Source: Strobilurus pachycystidiatus
Taxonomy: Eukaryota > Basidiomycota > Agaricomycetes > Agaricales > Physalacriaceae
Assembly (NCBI GenBank): GCA_019915135.1
Contig: JAHLMK010000007.1
Location: forward strand, 620,001 to 684,000
Length of the DNA stretch: 64,000 nt
Direction: 5' to 3'
Below are positions 43,462 through 54,144 of this stretch, piece after piece. Numbering within the stretch: position 1 is the stretch's first letter; each line of letters opens with the position of its first letter. The notes under the pieces are model-generated. The model was given only the letters and a program-made list of their open reading frames with translations, did not search any database and was not told the origin of the DNA. Made by a program: the position numbers and the translations under genes.

Positions 43462-45671
43462 ATGCCCGCATCCCCCGCCTCCTCCCACCACAGCCGACGC
43501 AGCCACCGCCACAGCGCCCACATCGACGAGACGCCACATTCCGACGCCATCGAGGCTGGCTCCTCCGATGGCCACAACAGCGCCAACGCTTCTCCCGTCT
43601 CGCAGGCCAGCCACCTCTCTTCCGCCTCGTCCGCGTCCAGCGACGACGCGCACGGCCGCGACGATCGCCGCCGGTCTGAATACCACGACCTCGGCTACCT
43701 CAAGTCGCTCGCACAGTCCGGCGCTGTCGAGGGCATCAAGATCGTCCCCGCCGCAGAGGCCCGCCACTTTCTGGGCCAGTACCAAAAGTGCGTCCTGTTC
43801 TTGCTCCGCGTCGCGTGCATTGTTCTCATCAGTTCCCCAGTGATGCCCTGTTTCGGGAAAAATCAGGTCCGATGGTCATTGCGCGCTCGGCGGTGACGGG
43901 CACCGGACGCAGGATTGTCGACTACGCGCGGATGTGGCGCGGCGACGTGAGCAATCTGTCCGCCATCGATTCCGCTCATCATGCTGACATGCTTCGCAGA
44001 CCAGGGCCCACCGAAATAAAGGTCGGCCTTGTCTTTTCTGTTGCCCGGCTCTATTCTTACGTTCGCGCAGGTCCTCGCAAAGACTTTTTGGCCGGCGAAT
44101 TCAAGCGGGCCGAGGACATCCAGAAATTCTACGCCCAGGAAGCCGTGAAGATCACGGAGGAACAGGCCCAGCAGAACGAGAAGGCCTTCGACTCGGTGAT
44201 AGCAGGTTTGGACCATGGATTCAAGCGCATGTCGTGCGTACCGTCCTATGCTCTGCCATTTGCTCGAAATGAACTCCTTCTGCTGCAGAGCCAACCTCGA
44301 TAACCTCGCAAGCCCATCAAGACGCGTATCTCCCGGCTCTTCCCCCAGGCCAGCCTCTATCAAGCAGCCCTCACCACGGCATACAGGCGATAAGTCTCTG
44401 TCTGCGTCTCCGCACAAGACTCAAGTGGCACTGACTCCGTATGCCCTCATTCATTTGCGCTGTCAATTCACTACTGAGCCCGACGCCGTCTGTAGCCCGG
44501 ATTTCCATTCGCCCGCAAGGAACCCAGAGTCTTTGCCCCATATTTACACTGGGCACCGCAAGCCCTCGCGGGAGAACAGGCCGCCTGAGGCTGACCGCGA
44601 TGTTCTTCGCCCTCCTTTCTCCGCGACCGCGAGTGTCCAATCCATTCCACGGCTCATGCCAATCAATGGGATAGCCGCACACGAACAGCCGCTGAAATTA
44701 GTGAACCCGGATCCGTGAGTCTTCACCATTTTAGTTTTATTTGCTTGGCTTGACGTGATATCTCTCCGGACAGCAATTCTCCTACCGGTAAGAGCAAATC
44801 TCCGTCATGTATGTTGAAACGCGGATCCACTGACGCGTTCGTGTTCATTCAGTCGATTCCTTTTCATTTGAAGGTACGTTTCGCATGCATCCTGTGATTG
44901 CTGTATCTAATCGTTCGCTCACCATCAGGTCGTTCCGTTAATCAGTGCGTCGATCGTCGGCATTCTCGTTGACTCTTATTAATCGATCTACAGGGAGACG
45001 TTGACGATCGTCTTGCTGGATGATGACCAAGATTATAAGAATTGGGAGCTGTAGGCATGGTTTATTGTGAAACTTTCATTTATCTGATGTGGCGTTCTAG
45101 TAAGCATCCCACACCGGTAGTTCGGCGCACACCTACCACTCGGAAGTCTCGGTGGGATGGGGCGCTAAGCTCGCACTCTCACTCGCACAGCCACAGCCAT
45201 AGCCACAGTCATAGTCCGCACGGCGAGACTCAGACCAGAGATACAACACCTCCGGCGCCTGTCGCCCCAGCAATGATGACACCTGCGAGGAATATGAGCA
45301 CGCCTACACGAATACGTCTTGACTCGGCGCCGTCGAGGATATCTCCGTCAACGTCGATGTACAAGCCCGTGAGCGCTCTCGGCACGCCTGGCTCGGGCTA
45401 CGTGCCCAAAGTGCCGGCGTATACGCCTCAGTCGATATACGCTCCGCCAGCACAAGGAGTCTACGCCTATGGGCCACCTTCTACGCCAACGTCTCCGTAT
45501 GGCACCTTCTCGCCTTATGGGACTCCTTCCCAGCTGCCACTATCGCCCTTTGGAGGCTCGACGGTGACGCTCTCGCCACCAGGAAGCTATACCAAGACCT
45601 TCTCACCACAGTACGCGGCTGTGCCGATGAATCTAATGTCGCCGACTAATTATCAATATATGGGACTCTAG
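43462..45671 (+). CDS. unknown 573-aa protein assembled from several tiny exons
   Basis: I do not recognise a named family. Ten exons close in phase: 43462-43787, 43841-43946, 44000-44021, 44071-44233, 44289-44714, 44774-44787, 44853-44873, 44929-44944, 44994-45050, 45101-45671. Four are 14-22 nt long. The N-terminus is Ser/His-rich, followed by a likely folded part (LGYLKSLAQSGAVEGIKIVP ... FREKSGPMVIARS) and a helix rich in Glu/Gln (KITEEQAQQNEKAFDSVIAG). The centre is Ser/Pro-rich and disordered. A short motif ETLTIVLLDDDQDYKNWEL is split over small exons. The tail begins with an (SH)n run and continues in Pro/Tyr/Ser/Gly repeats (YGTFSPYGTPS). Splicing of 44289-44714 and the tiny exons is the least certain. 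A cytosolic or nuclear scaffold is possible, but that is a guess. Confidence 0.6.
45172..45216. repeat. CAC/AGC hexanucleotide-like tract coding Ser-His repeats
   Basis: A run of about seven Ser-His dipeptides is encoded by alternating TC(A/T)CAC and AGCCA(C/T) units, suggesting slippage-driven growth. Confidence 0.9.
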
Positions 45672-45914
45672 GTAGTAATGGTTTTGGACGGTATAGGTGT
45701 ATTTATGTATTTATTGACCACAACACAACAACATAGTCGAACGTTCGTTTTGCAGCTTATCGTACATACATGCTAGGCGTACTACATATTTCGGGGATTG
45801 GGTATACTTACTTGGGAACAATAATCAATACTTGCAGAAGAGATTGTGAGAGATCGTGCGAAACTTGGCTATAAACGCGGGTGATGTCAGAGTGAGACTC
45901 ATCAGACTACCACG
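45672..45914. other. short intergenic region
   Basis: This 243-bp interval holds the 3' UTR of the 573-aa gene and the SDHC promoter. It is AT-rich after 45690, with no clear gene. Confidence 0.5.
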
Positions 45915-46671
45915 ATGAACGTCGCTCGCGTCGGACTTGGCTCTTCCTTGAAACGCGCTGCCTTTGCGCCGCGACTACGTTAGTTTTTTTTCTCTGACTT
46001 GAACTGGACAAGACAAGATGACCTTGGGCCATTTCCAGTGCAATCCCACGCTGTCGCCCGCAATGCTTTGGGCTGCAGGCGGTGAGTTGTCAAACCCAAA
46101 TCCCGACTAATATGTCTCTGACGCGGCATGATCCAGCACTGTGAAAACGCAGAGCTACCCCGCCTCCGCCGCCATCGACATCCTCAACAAGCAGAGATTG
46201 TTGCGCCCCAACAGCCCCCATACGACCATCTACCAGCCGCAGATGTCCTGGATCCCGTCCATCATCCACCGTGCCACTGGTGCTGCCTTGAGCGTCTGTG
46301 CGTGCTTCGCCGTTGATATTAAACGTCAAACAAACATCTCACAGTGCTCTACGGCTTCTCCCTCTCCTACCTCGTCGCACCCGGGATTTTCGACAGCGCG
46401 CACATCATCGAGTTCGTCGGAGCCCTCCCCGACATCGTGAAATACACCGGAAAGACCCTCCTCGCCTTCCCCTTCGCGTACCACTTCTTCAACGGGATCC
46501 GGCACTTGGTCTGGGATACTGGTTTCTGTACGTCGTCCCCAGCCCCCGTACGACTCTGTGTTGTGCTCACGAGGCCTTGCTGTAGTCTTGACCGTCAAAG
46601 GAATGTACAGCACTGGATACGCGATGCTGGGCTCGACCGCTGTCATGACCGCTGCTCTTGTGTCGCTGTAG
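45915..46671 (+). CDS. SDHC: succinate dehydrogenase cytochrome b560 subunit (complex II)
   Basis: This membrane anchor of mitochondrial complex II binds heme b and ubiquinone with SDHD. Five exons (45915-45978, 46039-46081, 46137-46297, 46345-46527, 46586-46671) close in phase to 178 aa. The first 30 residues ([20 protein letters not shown]...) are a basic, Ser/Ala-rich mitochondrial presequence. The mature part begins [20 protein letters not shown], with the Ser/Arg quinone-site region [10 protein letters not shown]. Three membrane helices follow: [13 protein letters not shown], the heme-ligand region [15 protein letters not shown], and [19 protein letters not shown] at the very end. Introns are 47-60 nt. 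Residues in IHRATGA and HFFNGIRH are where SDHI-fungicide resistance mutations map in other fungi. The call is firm. Confidence 0.95.
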
Positions 46672-47298
46672 TCAAAATCGCTGGCAGTGTTGTGGGTCCG
46701 TGTGTATTTTATATTGCAATCCCGTATCATAGCATCAAGTATTCAGAAGATGAGTCGGAAGTAAATTGTATCATGCTTCGAAGATGTTGGAGTGCCGGCC
46801 TGTCAGAAAGATGAATGGGAGGCGGTCGCACACATCGACTGGTATAAATATTCAAGTTCCTTTGAACTGACGCATGACATGAGTAATGCTGTTGCCCTCC
46901 GACCTAGAGAAGTTGAGGTACCCTCAGGTGTCTATTGACCTCCTTCGCCGAGATCTTGTATGCGCGTCATGCGGACGTGAGACGACGCTGCTCGGAGAGA
47001 GAGGCGATATTGATACTATTCAACTTGGTGAGGATGGAATATTCTGCCTTCTCCGAGTCTTATAGCTAAAAACAAAGTGCAGCGAGCGATTTATGATGGG
47101 GGACTGGGTGAATGCATTACATTTCCGCAATTACCCTCAACTTCCAGATGTATTTTCGAACTCGCCAACCAAAACCGTTGGTAACCTTCCGTCGTTGTCT
47201 ACGAGCGTAAGGGACGGACATCACCCTCCGAGCAATGCCATTGTGCTCCAACTTTGCTTGAGCCCAAGCCTTGGGCGTGTGTTCTCATCATCTGCGCT
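46672..47298. other. intergenic stretch between convergent genes
   Basis: This 627-bp interval follows SDHC. The MLKL-like gene on the minus strand may extend into it, because a further 3' exon beyond 47299 cannot be excluded. No supportable gene is seen. Confidence 0.45.
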
Positions 47299-48951
47299 CT
47301 ATATGAGTGGCTGGAATGTAGAAGAGTGAGTATAACATACCCCCAAGAGTTCGTCTACCTTTTTGTGCATCTCGACTTGCGATATGCGCACCGACTGCAT
47401 CTCAGCGAGCGTCGTACGCTGTAGCTCCTCCAAATTGGCTAGCACATGTGTGGTTGAAATTGCATGATTGATCTTGAGGACCGACAGGTCAGCGCGTAGC
47501 TTGGTCTCTGTCAAAACACGTACCAAGAACATGTCGAGAGCATCGTCAAGCAACTTGCGTAGATCCTGGATCCGGGCGTCGATTCGGGAGCGGTTGCAAA
47601 GATACTTGAAACGGTTAAGTTTTGAAAACTTTTCAAGGGTGTTTTGGATAGTATCGAGGGTTCTAGAACTCCACGAGTCAGTGAGCAGGCTCCTACATAC
47701 GAGCAAATGTTGTCAACATGCCTTCCGAGGGCCAACAGTCGCGCGTCAACCATCGACATGGTCACAGAAGATGAGTGCGCCAGCTCCTCAATTATAGCCG
47801 AAGTCACGTTTGCCGCATGAGTGGCTAGAGGCGCAAAGTTGTCCTTCCATGATTTTGCGCTCTGGGACATGGCTTGTGGTAATTCGCGGGGGATGATGGA
47901 CGTATACACACCTGCACAGCGGTGAGTATTTTTTTCGCCGTACCACATGCGCCCTCGAGAAATGGTCCAACGGCGGGTATCAACTTCGCGATACTTTCCG
48001 CGACGTCGAGGCAGAACAGACAGGAATCGATCGTCACAATTGCTGCACCTGACAAAGGCTCGTCGTTTTCGATCTGAACCGTCGAGAGTCGGGAGAATGG
48101 CGAAAGAGCGGAGGCACGGGCGTCCTTCTCGCGGAAGAGAGGGATGAGAACGAAGAAAAAGTCTAGAGACACGGCATATAGAATGGAATCTCTCCCATGG
48201 AACATGTCAGTCTCAAGTCCATACCTCTTTACAAGGCCTCCATCCCAATCTCCCTCACCAAAAGAGAGTTGCAGCCGGCGATTGATTTCCTCCCTGATTT
48301 CTGAGCGTCAGTTGTAGCTTAGAGCTTCAGGTTTGATTCGGCACACGCACTCGCCAAAACCAGTGGAGTCAAGTCGCGAAACCTGTGGTGATATCTGGAA
48401 TTGATATGAGCCTCCGGAGCAGGTGTGATGTCGCAAATGCATACTCCCAATTCGTAGCAAATCTCTTGAACGGAGTTGACACACTGAGCGAGATCCGTCA
48501 AAGACTCGCCAATATCGAGGGGGTTCTACGCGTCAAATACTATCATTAGCATTCAAGGTGAAGGTAGATGTAGTGAAGTGCCTCTACGTACCCTTGGTGA
48601 CCCCGGTGGTGCCATGGGATGCCACCCCCAGAAGATGGAATGATTCTGATCATTGTACTGGGAAGCTGCCCAGTCTCCGACGATGTTCAACATCTCACAG
48701 ATCAATCGGTGATCGTTGCCAAACCTGTCAAGTTCTTCGGCAGAATAGGGCCCCAGCGAGCTCAAGAATTCGGCGTGGATACGTGTCCGAAAATCTACGG
48801 GCTCCCAGGCAGAGGTTCGTACCGAGATTCTGTTCGTGTCGCTTGCAGCATCAGAGTCGGCGGCATCTCCTTCACTCGCCGAGAGCCACTCCTCGTCACT
48901 GCTACCGGGAGAGTCATCGAAGTCCCACTGGTTGTTATTGTGGATGAACAT
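47299..48951 (-). CDS. protein with C-terminal MLKL-NTD/HeLo-like helical domain
   Basis: Five exons (48951-48592, 48525-48351, 48300-47912, 47861-47701, 47662-47299) close in phase to 482 aa. The first 270 residues are acidic to neutral and unrecognised (start MFIHNNNQWDFDDSPGSSDE; LICEMLNIVGDWAASQY; LTDLAQCVNSVQEICYELGV). From about residue 270 the chain resembles the helical N-terminal domain of fungal MLKL-like and NLR-like proteins. It has VAESIAKLIPAVGPFLEGAC then TAKKILTAVQ; WKDNFAPLATHAANVTSAII; TLDTIQNTLEKFSKL with a basic RFKYLCNRSRIDARIQDLRK; and LLDDALDMFLVRVL. In that family such four-helix bundles insert into membranes and can kill cells. Here the domain comes last rather than first. 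Two genes merged by my splicing, or a missing 3' kinase/NTPase exon, are alternatives. Confidence 0.6.
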
Positions 48952-49335
48952 GGACTTGGCTGGTTGGGTCTAATGAGAAGAGAGGCAAGCAGGATTTTTC
49001 TCATGCTGTCGAACAGAGGCAGTGTCATATGGTTATCAATGAACATGCAAGATAGCTATGCTGGCAAGTAAGAATTATGCGAGTATGAGCAGCCAGCGCT
49101 ACGTACTTGACAGGATACATCCGTAGCACAGTACTTCCAACACATGTGGCGTGGATGAAGAGCTCGAGTAGGAGTTGAGAGGGAACTAGAGGGAAGCGGA
49201 CGAGCAGCCTGCAGGTCGCGTTGCAATCGGTTTGATGCGCCCGAGCCCCGAGCCTAGCCTTCTTAGTCATCCGCCTGCCGACGGCGCCGCCGAGGCTTTG
49301 TGCTGCGGATCGCGATCCTCTACATACTAGCTATC
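48952..49335. promoter_or_regulatory. divergent intergenic region
   Basis: This 384-bp gap lies between the minus-strand MLKL-like gene and the plus-strand D-amino-acid oxidase gene and should contain both promoters. The GC-rich word GACGGCGCCGCCGAGGC lies at about 49280. Confidence 0.45.
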
Positions 49336-50718
49336 ATGCAGAAAAATGTCTATGTAGTTGGGGCTGGTGAGTTTCGCCTCCCAGATAAACGCATGCCATT
49401 TTGCGGCTCTGATTCATAAGCTTGATAGGCGTTGTCGGTCTCTCGACTGCCATCCGCGCCCAAGAGGCAGGATACAATGTCGCAATCTTCTCAGAGATGT
49501 TCCCCGGGGAGAAGAGCATCAAGTATACTTCACCTTGGGCAGGTGCTAATCATCTCAGTGTCGCAACGGCAGATCAGCCACTTCAACACGGTAATATGGA
49601 CTGTACAGTCACTCCAAGCAAGCTCGCTAACGATGGGTAGACCTAGACAAGGAAACACTGGGCGTATTCCTCGAGCTCTTGGATACCGATGCGGATTGCC
49701 CGATTATGAAGATCTCTCAGTTAGAGTACCGCGACGCGCCACGCGAGCCCAGCGACATGTTTACGCGTCTCTCGACATTCATGCCGGACTTCCGCATGCT
49801 CGAGGCGTCCGAACTCCCTTTTGGAATCAATCACGGCGCAACGTTCAAGACTGTCACCATCGATGTTCCCCGGTATCTCCTCTACCTCCTCAATCGCTTC
49901 CTTAGAGCAGGTGGTCGCGCCTTCCGCGTAACCTTGCCGTCTCTCAGCTCTCTTCTGACTCCGGAATCCCTCTCGGCATCGCCTCTACCATCCTCTGCGT
50001 CTGAGATCCCCGCTGCGTCTGAGATCCCCGCTGGTCCTGTGGCAATCATCAATTGCACTGGTATTGGCGCCAGGTCCATCGGCGATGTTTTGGGTATGCA
50101 ATCTACTCGTTCAAAATCCATGCTGATCCAATCCTTCAGATGAGAACGTCTACCCAACGCGCGGTCAAGTCATCATCATACGTTGCCCTTGGATAAAGAC
50201 GGGCATGTGTCGCGTCAGTGCTACGGCCACTACCTATCTCATCCCTCGTCTCAGCGGGGACTGTATCATCGGTGGGGTATTCGAACCGAACGACTGGTAT
50301 GCACTACTATCATTTTCTTCATGTTATTGCTAGCCGCTTTTCTAATGTCTGTCCACAGGACACCTGAATCGCGTCCTGAAACGGTGAAAGATATCAAAGA
50401 GCGAGCTGTTGCTCTATGCCCTGAGCTCCTTCCACCCGATAAGCGTGTCAATGGGACGATTGACGATCTCATTGTCGTTGAGGAATGCACAGGGTTGAGG
50501 CCGACCAGGAAGGGCGGAATTCGATTGGAAGCGACGAGCCTCGGTATGCCATGTTTATCGCCTTACGTTCTTTTGCGAGCTGAGCGTATATAACAGGCGT
50601 CGGGAAGGACAGCATTCCTGTCATCCATAACTATGGACATGGCGGTGCTGGGTACCAGTCGTCGTGGGGATCGGCGCGTGCAGCGGTTGATTTATTGAAG
50701 GTCACTCTTCATGTGTGA
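49336..50718 (+). CDS. DAO1: D-amino-acid oxidase (FAD)
   Basis: This flavoenzyme oxidises D-amino acids to 2-oxo acids, ammonia and hydrogen peroxide, usually in peroxisomes. Six exons (49336-49366, 49429-49590, 49641-50093, 50140-50296, 50359-50543, 50597-50718) close in phase to 369 aa, the normal size. The N-terminal dinucleotide fold reads VYVVGAGVVGLSTAIRAQEA, followed by YTSPWAGANH (FAD site). NCTGIGAR and PTRGQVIIIR are conserved. GGVFEPNDW, GLRPTRKGGIRLE (substrate Arg) and VIHNYGHGGAGYQSSWG complete the C-terminal signature. No SKL-type end is present (ends TLHV), so peroxisomal import is uncertain. An 18-bp perfect tandem duplication at 49997-50032 adds six residues (ASEIPA twice) to a surface-like linker. 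Confidence 0.95.
49997..50032 (+). repeat. in-frame 18-bp tandem duplication in DAO gene
   Basis: GCGTCTGAGATCCCCGCT occurs twice without mismatch, encoding ASEIPA-ASEIPA. Being perfect and in frame, it looks recent. Confidence 0.95.
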
Positions 50719-51191
50719 CTTACTGTGGGTGTGAAGGAGTTGTGAAGGCCGTTGTATACATTAAGGAAAGAACCTCATATCTTATTCGGTTGTTTGATGC
50801 GATATGTTTCGGTCACTCGAACAACTCAGACCACTAGTGCCATCTGTAAGAGTAGCCTGTATTACTGACTGCTATAACATAACTTGACTTCTTGACCTCC
50901 CAGCCCCATACTAGAACAATGGAAAGGAGTGCCAGCAGCAGAGGCCCAAAGGCTTAGTATCGAAGAGGCATCCCAACTGCTCTGATTCGTGGCGGTGGAT
51001 GCCGCTGTTGCCGAAATTCGATCCGAAGTCCCGAATGCCGTATGTACACGCGTTGGCTCTTACGCTCACGAATGGACGGCTGTGGCGACTACGTATTCTT
51101 CCGGAAGTGCCGTTCTGGCTGGATATAAGCTGACTCGGCAAGCACCGTCGTCATCACCAACAAAAGCCGCCTATATATCGCTCGCCTGTTC
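50719..51191. promoter_or_regulatory. intergenic region upstream of DUF5519 gene
   Basis: This 473-bp interval holds the DAO 3' UTR and the promoter of the next gene. A TATATA-like word (ctatatatcg) lies at 51171-51180, about 15 bases before the next ATG, so it is probably not a TATA box for that start. Confidence 0.45.
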
Positions 51192-51941
51192 ATGAGCATT
51201 GCCCACTATCCCACCCTCATCACCGACATGCTTGCTCTCCTCAATCGCCACCCACGGTTCGCTATACTCACAGGCGTCCTGGGTCTTTCTATTCCCTGGG
51301 CGAGAGACAATTACCGCGCCTACCTGGCCCTTGGCGAGTGCGGGCTGCCTTACAACGTTTGGGGCTGGCTGCTGAGCACGTCCTTCAAGCCATATGGCAG
51401 AGAGACCCTCAGCGTCGACATGTACGAGGAAGCCGGAGAGAGCTGGCTGGATGCGGACTTGCTAGAGCGCCGCGGCACGCGGCCCCGCACAGGCTGGCAC
51501 TTCCTTCCACATAGGCAAGTGGACAAGCTCCCATCCCAAGACATTGCCGATGCGCTCGATAAACTCTTTGTCGACGTCGCCTCCCGCAACCCCACGCTCG
51601 TCACCGTGTCTACCTCCCCCCACGAGCGTCAGGTCCAAGCCATGGTCATACACTCGGACGTCCCCTCCCCACACAAGAATGCGGACACTTGCTTGCGCGA
51701 GATCGTGCACGTTCACCCCGCAGATCACTCACTCCATGTGGTTCTCTCGCCCAAAGACTGCAAGCTCGTTATCGAGCGAGGGTGGGGTGAACGCCATCCA
51801 CTCAGCGGTCGCAGGATGATCCCCGCATCCAAAGAATACCTGCTCATCTACGCGCCCAGGAACCAGGAGGAGTTGGATGTTGTGGAGAGCATCATGAAGG
51901 CCTCAATTAGTTACATGACCGGTAGGAAAGAGGGTCTTTGA
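51192..51941 (+). CDS. DUF5519 / 'luciferase-domain' family protein
   Basis: The 249-aa frame is uninterrupted. The N-terminus has a hydrophobic segment (FAILTGVLGLSIPWA) that may anchor the protein in a membrane. The C-terminal 150 residues match the DUF5519 family that databases label 'Luciferase': RTGWHFLPHRQ, then LREIVHVHPADHSLHVVLSP, ERGWGERHPLSGR and PASKEYLLIYAPRNQEELDV. The conserved His residues in HVHP, LHVV and ERHPL could form an active or metal site. Members are widespread in non-luminous agaricomycetes, so the name should not be read as bioluminescence. True luminescent clusters carry hispidin synthase and H3H genes, and none are seen here. The absence of introns contrasts with the neighbours. 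Confidence 0.8.
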   Translation: MSIAHYPTLITDMLALLNRHPRFAILTGVLGLSIPWARDNYRAYLALGECGLPYNVWGWLLSTSFKPYGRETLSVDMYEEAGESWLDADLLERRGTRPRTGWHFLPHRQVDKLPSQDIADALDKLFVDVASRNPTLVTVSTSPHERQVQAMVIHSDVPSPHKNADTCLREIVHVHPADHSLHVVLSPKDCKLVIERGWGERHPLSGRRMIPASKEYLLIYAPRNQEELDVVESIMKASISYMTGRKEGL

Positions 51942-52210
51942 GTGCATGTAAATGTTGTAATGTATCCTTTATTCTCGATTAATTCCACTGCGATCTACTC
52001 ATCAGGTCAAAGAAATCCATATCCTTCGACCAGACGAACATGCACGTTTCCGCCTTTGAGATCCAAGAAAGGCCAGATAGTGACCAAACTCACTAGCTGC
52101 TTACGGTATCACACTGTACGACACGAACTACGTGTTGAGCGGATAAGCATGGAGGAGACCTCCTTTCGAATCATTAGGTATGTACTTCGTACTCTAGCAG
52201 CCATTGAATT
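51942..52210. other. short intergenic region between convergent genes
   Basis: Here lie the 3' ends of the DUF5519 gene and of the minus-strand NmrA-like gene. Nothing else is seen. Confidence 0.5.
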
Positions 52211-53308
52211 CTAAAACGTTATATCGGTCAAGTCGTACTCAAGAGGAGCCGGATTGTCGTAAAACTCCTTGGCACCCTCCTCGAGACTGACGACCGGCAA
52301 GTCTGGATACAACTGCCTCGTGTCCAGAGCACCTCTAGCAACAGCGGCATCCAACCTGTTGTCTCCCTTGAGGTAGACGCTTTCATAGTATTGACCAGTG
52401 ATCCTCATTGGCCCTTTGGGCCCGGTGATCTGCTGTTGAATCACCTCGTCCGGAAGCTAGTCAAGATCGCCAATAAGATCGATGACCCCCTCTGAAGCGC
52501 AGTAACGCTCACCCTCTGATAATCAGAAAAGTCCTCTCCAGTAATCCTCTCCGCAACCGCCCATGCCTCGTCGAGGTCGGCCTCTCCATCGTATATTACC
52601 ACCTTCTGGTTCAGCGTTCGCGGGTCTGCGATGATACGCCCGACAAAGCGCCCAATCGTCTTGTTGGTGTAGTACAAAATCTTCGTCTTCCGGTCTCCCA
52701 CATAAATCCTGGGTGTGCTCGGAGACTCTTCAATAGCATGGGGATACGGCAGCAGGCCCCTCAGCCATATACCGACTTCAACAACAGTATAAGGCACTCC
52801 CAGTGATTTGACGTATTCCCGGATACTCAGTTTCTAGGTAACAATATCAAGCAGCAGTATTACAGCAGTCACGACCCATGGCACTAACCAAATCGTGAAT
52901 CTCCATAGCACCTGGCGGCGCGGTGGGCCCAAAGTCGGATGGAATCACACGTCCGACGCCCACTTTAGCAGCGGCCTGAAGCACAGGCTTCTGGTCTACC
53001 ATGGGGAGGACGAGCGATATGAGCACGTTCACATCCTTCAAGAATGCCTCGAGCTTCTCTGGTGCGTCGGTAATGTCCCCAACGCGGATCTCCGCGCCAG
53101 CGGCCTTGAGCTGTTGCACGATGGGCTTGTTGAGCGATTTGGCACGAACGAGGATCGCGACACGCTATCAGATCATCAGCTCACCTTTGTTGTGCAAGTA
53201 TAACATATCGAGGCTTACGAATTTCCCCTCCTTGACGAGAGCCTCTGTGATAGAGCGCCCAACGTTGCCAGAGCCACCGATGAGGAGTACAAGTTCTTTA
53301 GCAGACAT
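52211..53308 (-). CDS. NmrA-like / isoflavone-reductase-like NAD(P)-binding protein
   Basis: This is an atypical short-chain dehydrogenase of the NmrA/PCBER group. Four exons (53308-53219, 53164-52889, 52833-52513, 52456-52211) close in phase to 310 aa. The N-terminus ELVLLIGGSGNVGRSITEAL carries the GGxGxxG NAD(P) motif. RVAILVRAKS follows strand 2, with Arg suggesting NADP(H). GDITD, NVLISLVLP and GVGRVIPSDFGP are also typical. The next conserved helix reads REYVKSLGVPYTVVEVGIWL. PRTLNQKVVIYDGEA and the C-terminal segment fit the family. Introns are 54-56 nt. Members act as aryl-alcohol or isoflavone reductases or as redox-sensing regulators; which applies here is unknown. Confidence 0.88.
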
Positions 53309-54144
53309 CGTCCTGAGTCAAAGTTGCGTCAAGTCGGAAGAAGTAGATATTCTGGTGGGTCATTTTTCTCGCTCCCATTAAAATATACGATGCGCGTCCT
53401 GAAACAACGGGAATTAATACTACTTTGTATTGTATGACGGACTAGTTCAATTTCACAGATTGCTATCTGAGCGCCGATGCCGTTTTACGTTCAATGCCAA
53501 ATGGGCGCGGTCACCTGAAACGAGTGACTTGCCAAAGAGCCCGAACACACGACGAGTCGGAATAGCGAATAGCGAAATTGTACTGCATCTGCGCATGCTA
53601 TGACGCTGAAGACTTTCACTACTCTGTCAGGTCTCTCCCAATTCTCCATAGGATCGCCTCGAGATTCTCTACTTGATAAACGCTCCTTCGTTAGGCAACA
53701 AACGCGCGTGAAGTTCTGGCCCGGGCCATGAATTCGCGCGATCTGAATACAATTTAAAAACTACGGTATCCTTAGCGCGCCGTCGCGCTAATATCAAGGA
53801 TCCGAGACTCGGTTACCTATATACAGATACAGAGCCTAACAGAGGACAGCTTACAAGATGTCGATAGCTATATATGATTGAATAGCACGCGTGGCGTCTT
53901 CATAATCATTCGCTGTCTGCATTACTGTCCAACACTGGACACCAATCCCCGCTACGGCTAAAGCATACAGATACATGACAGGTTTTCGATATCAACATCG
54001 ACCTACCGTTCGCTACTACCCTCTAGTCTAATATTATCGTGATTGGACGCCTGCGCCTTCGCATCTCCGTACTTATTAAGAGTCCTTATCTAAGTTACCA
54101 CAGAGTCTTTGTCTTGTCCAAGTCCGGGCCTATGCCTCTCTCAT
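53309..54144. other. intergenic stretch
   Basis: This 836-bp region lies between the start of the NmrA-like gene and the stop of the MscS gene, both minus strand. It is comparatively AT-rich from 53730 to 54110, with the inverted-looking GCGCGCCGTCGCGC word at 53776-53789. No gene is called. Confidence 0.45.

Noticed and set aside
45915..46671. SDHI-resistance substitutions in SDHC
   Set aside because: The quinone-site residues visible look ordinary, and without a reference alignment no substitution can be claimed.
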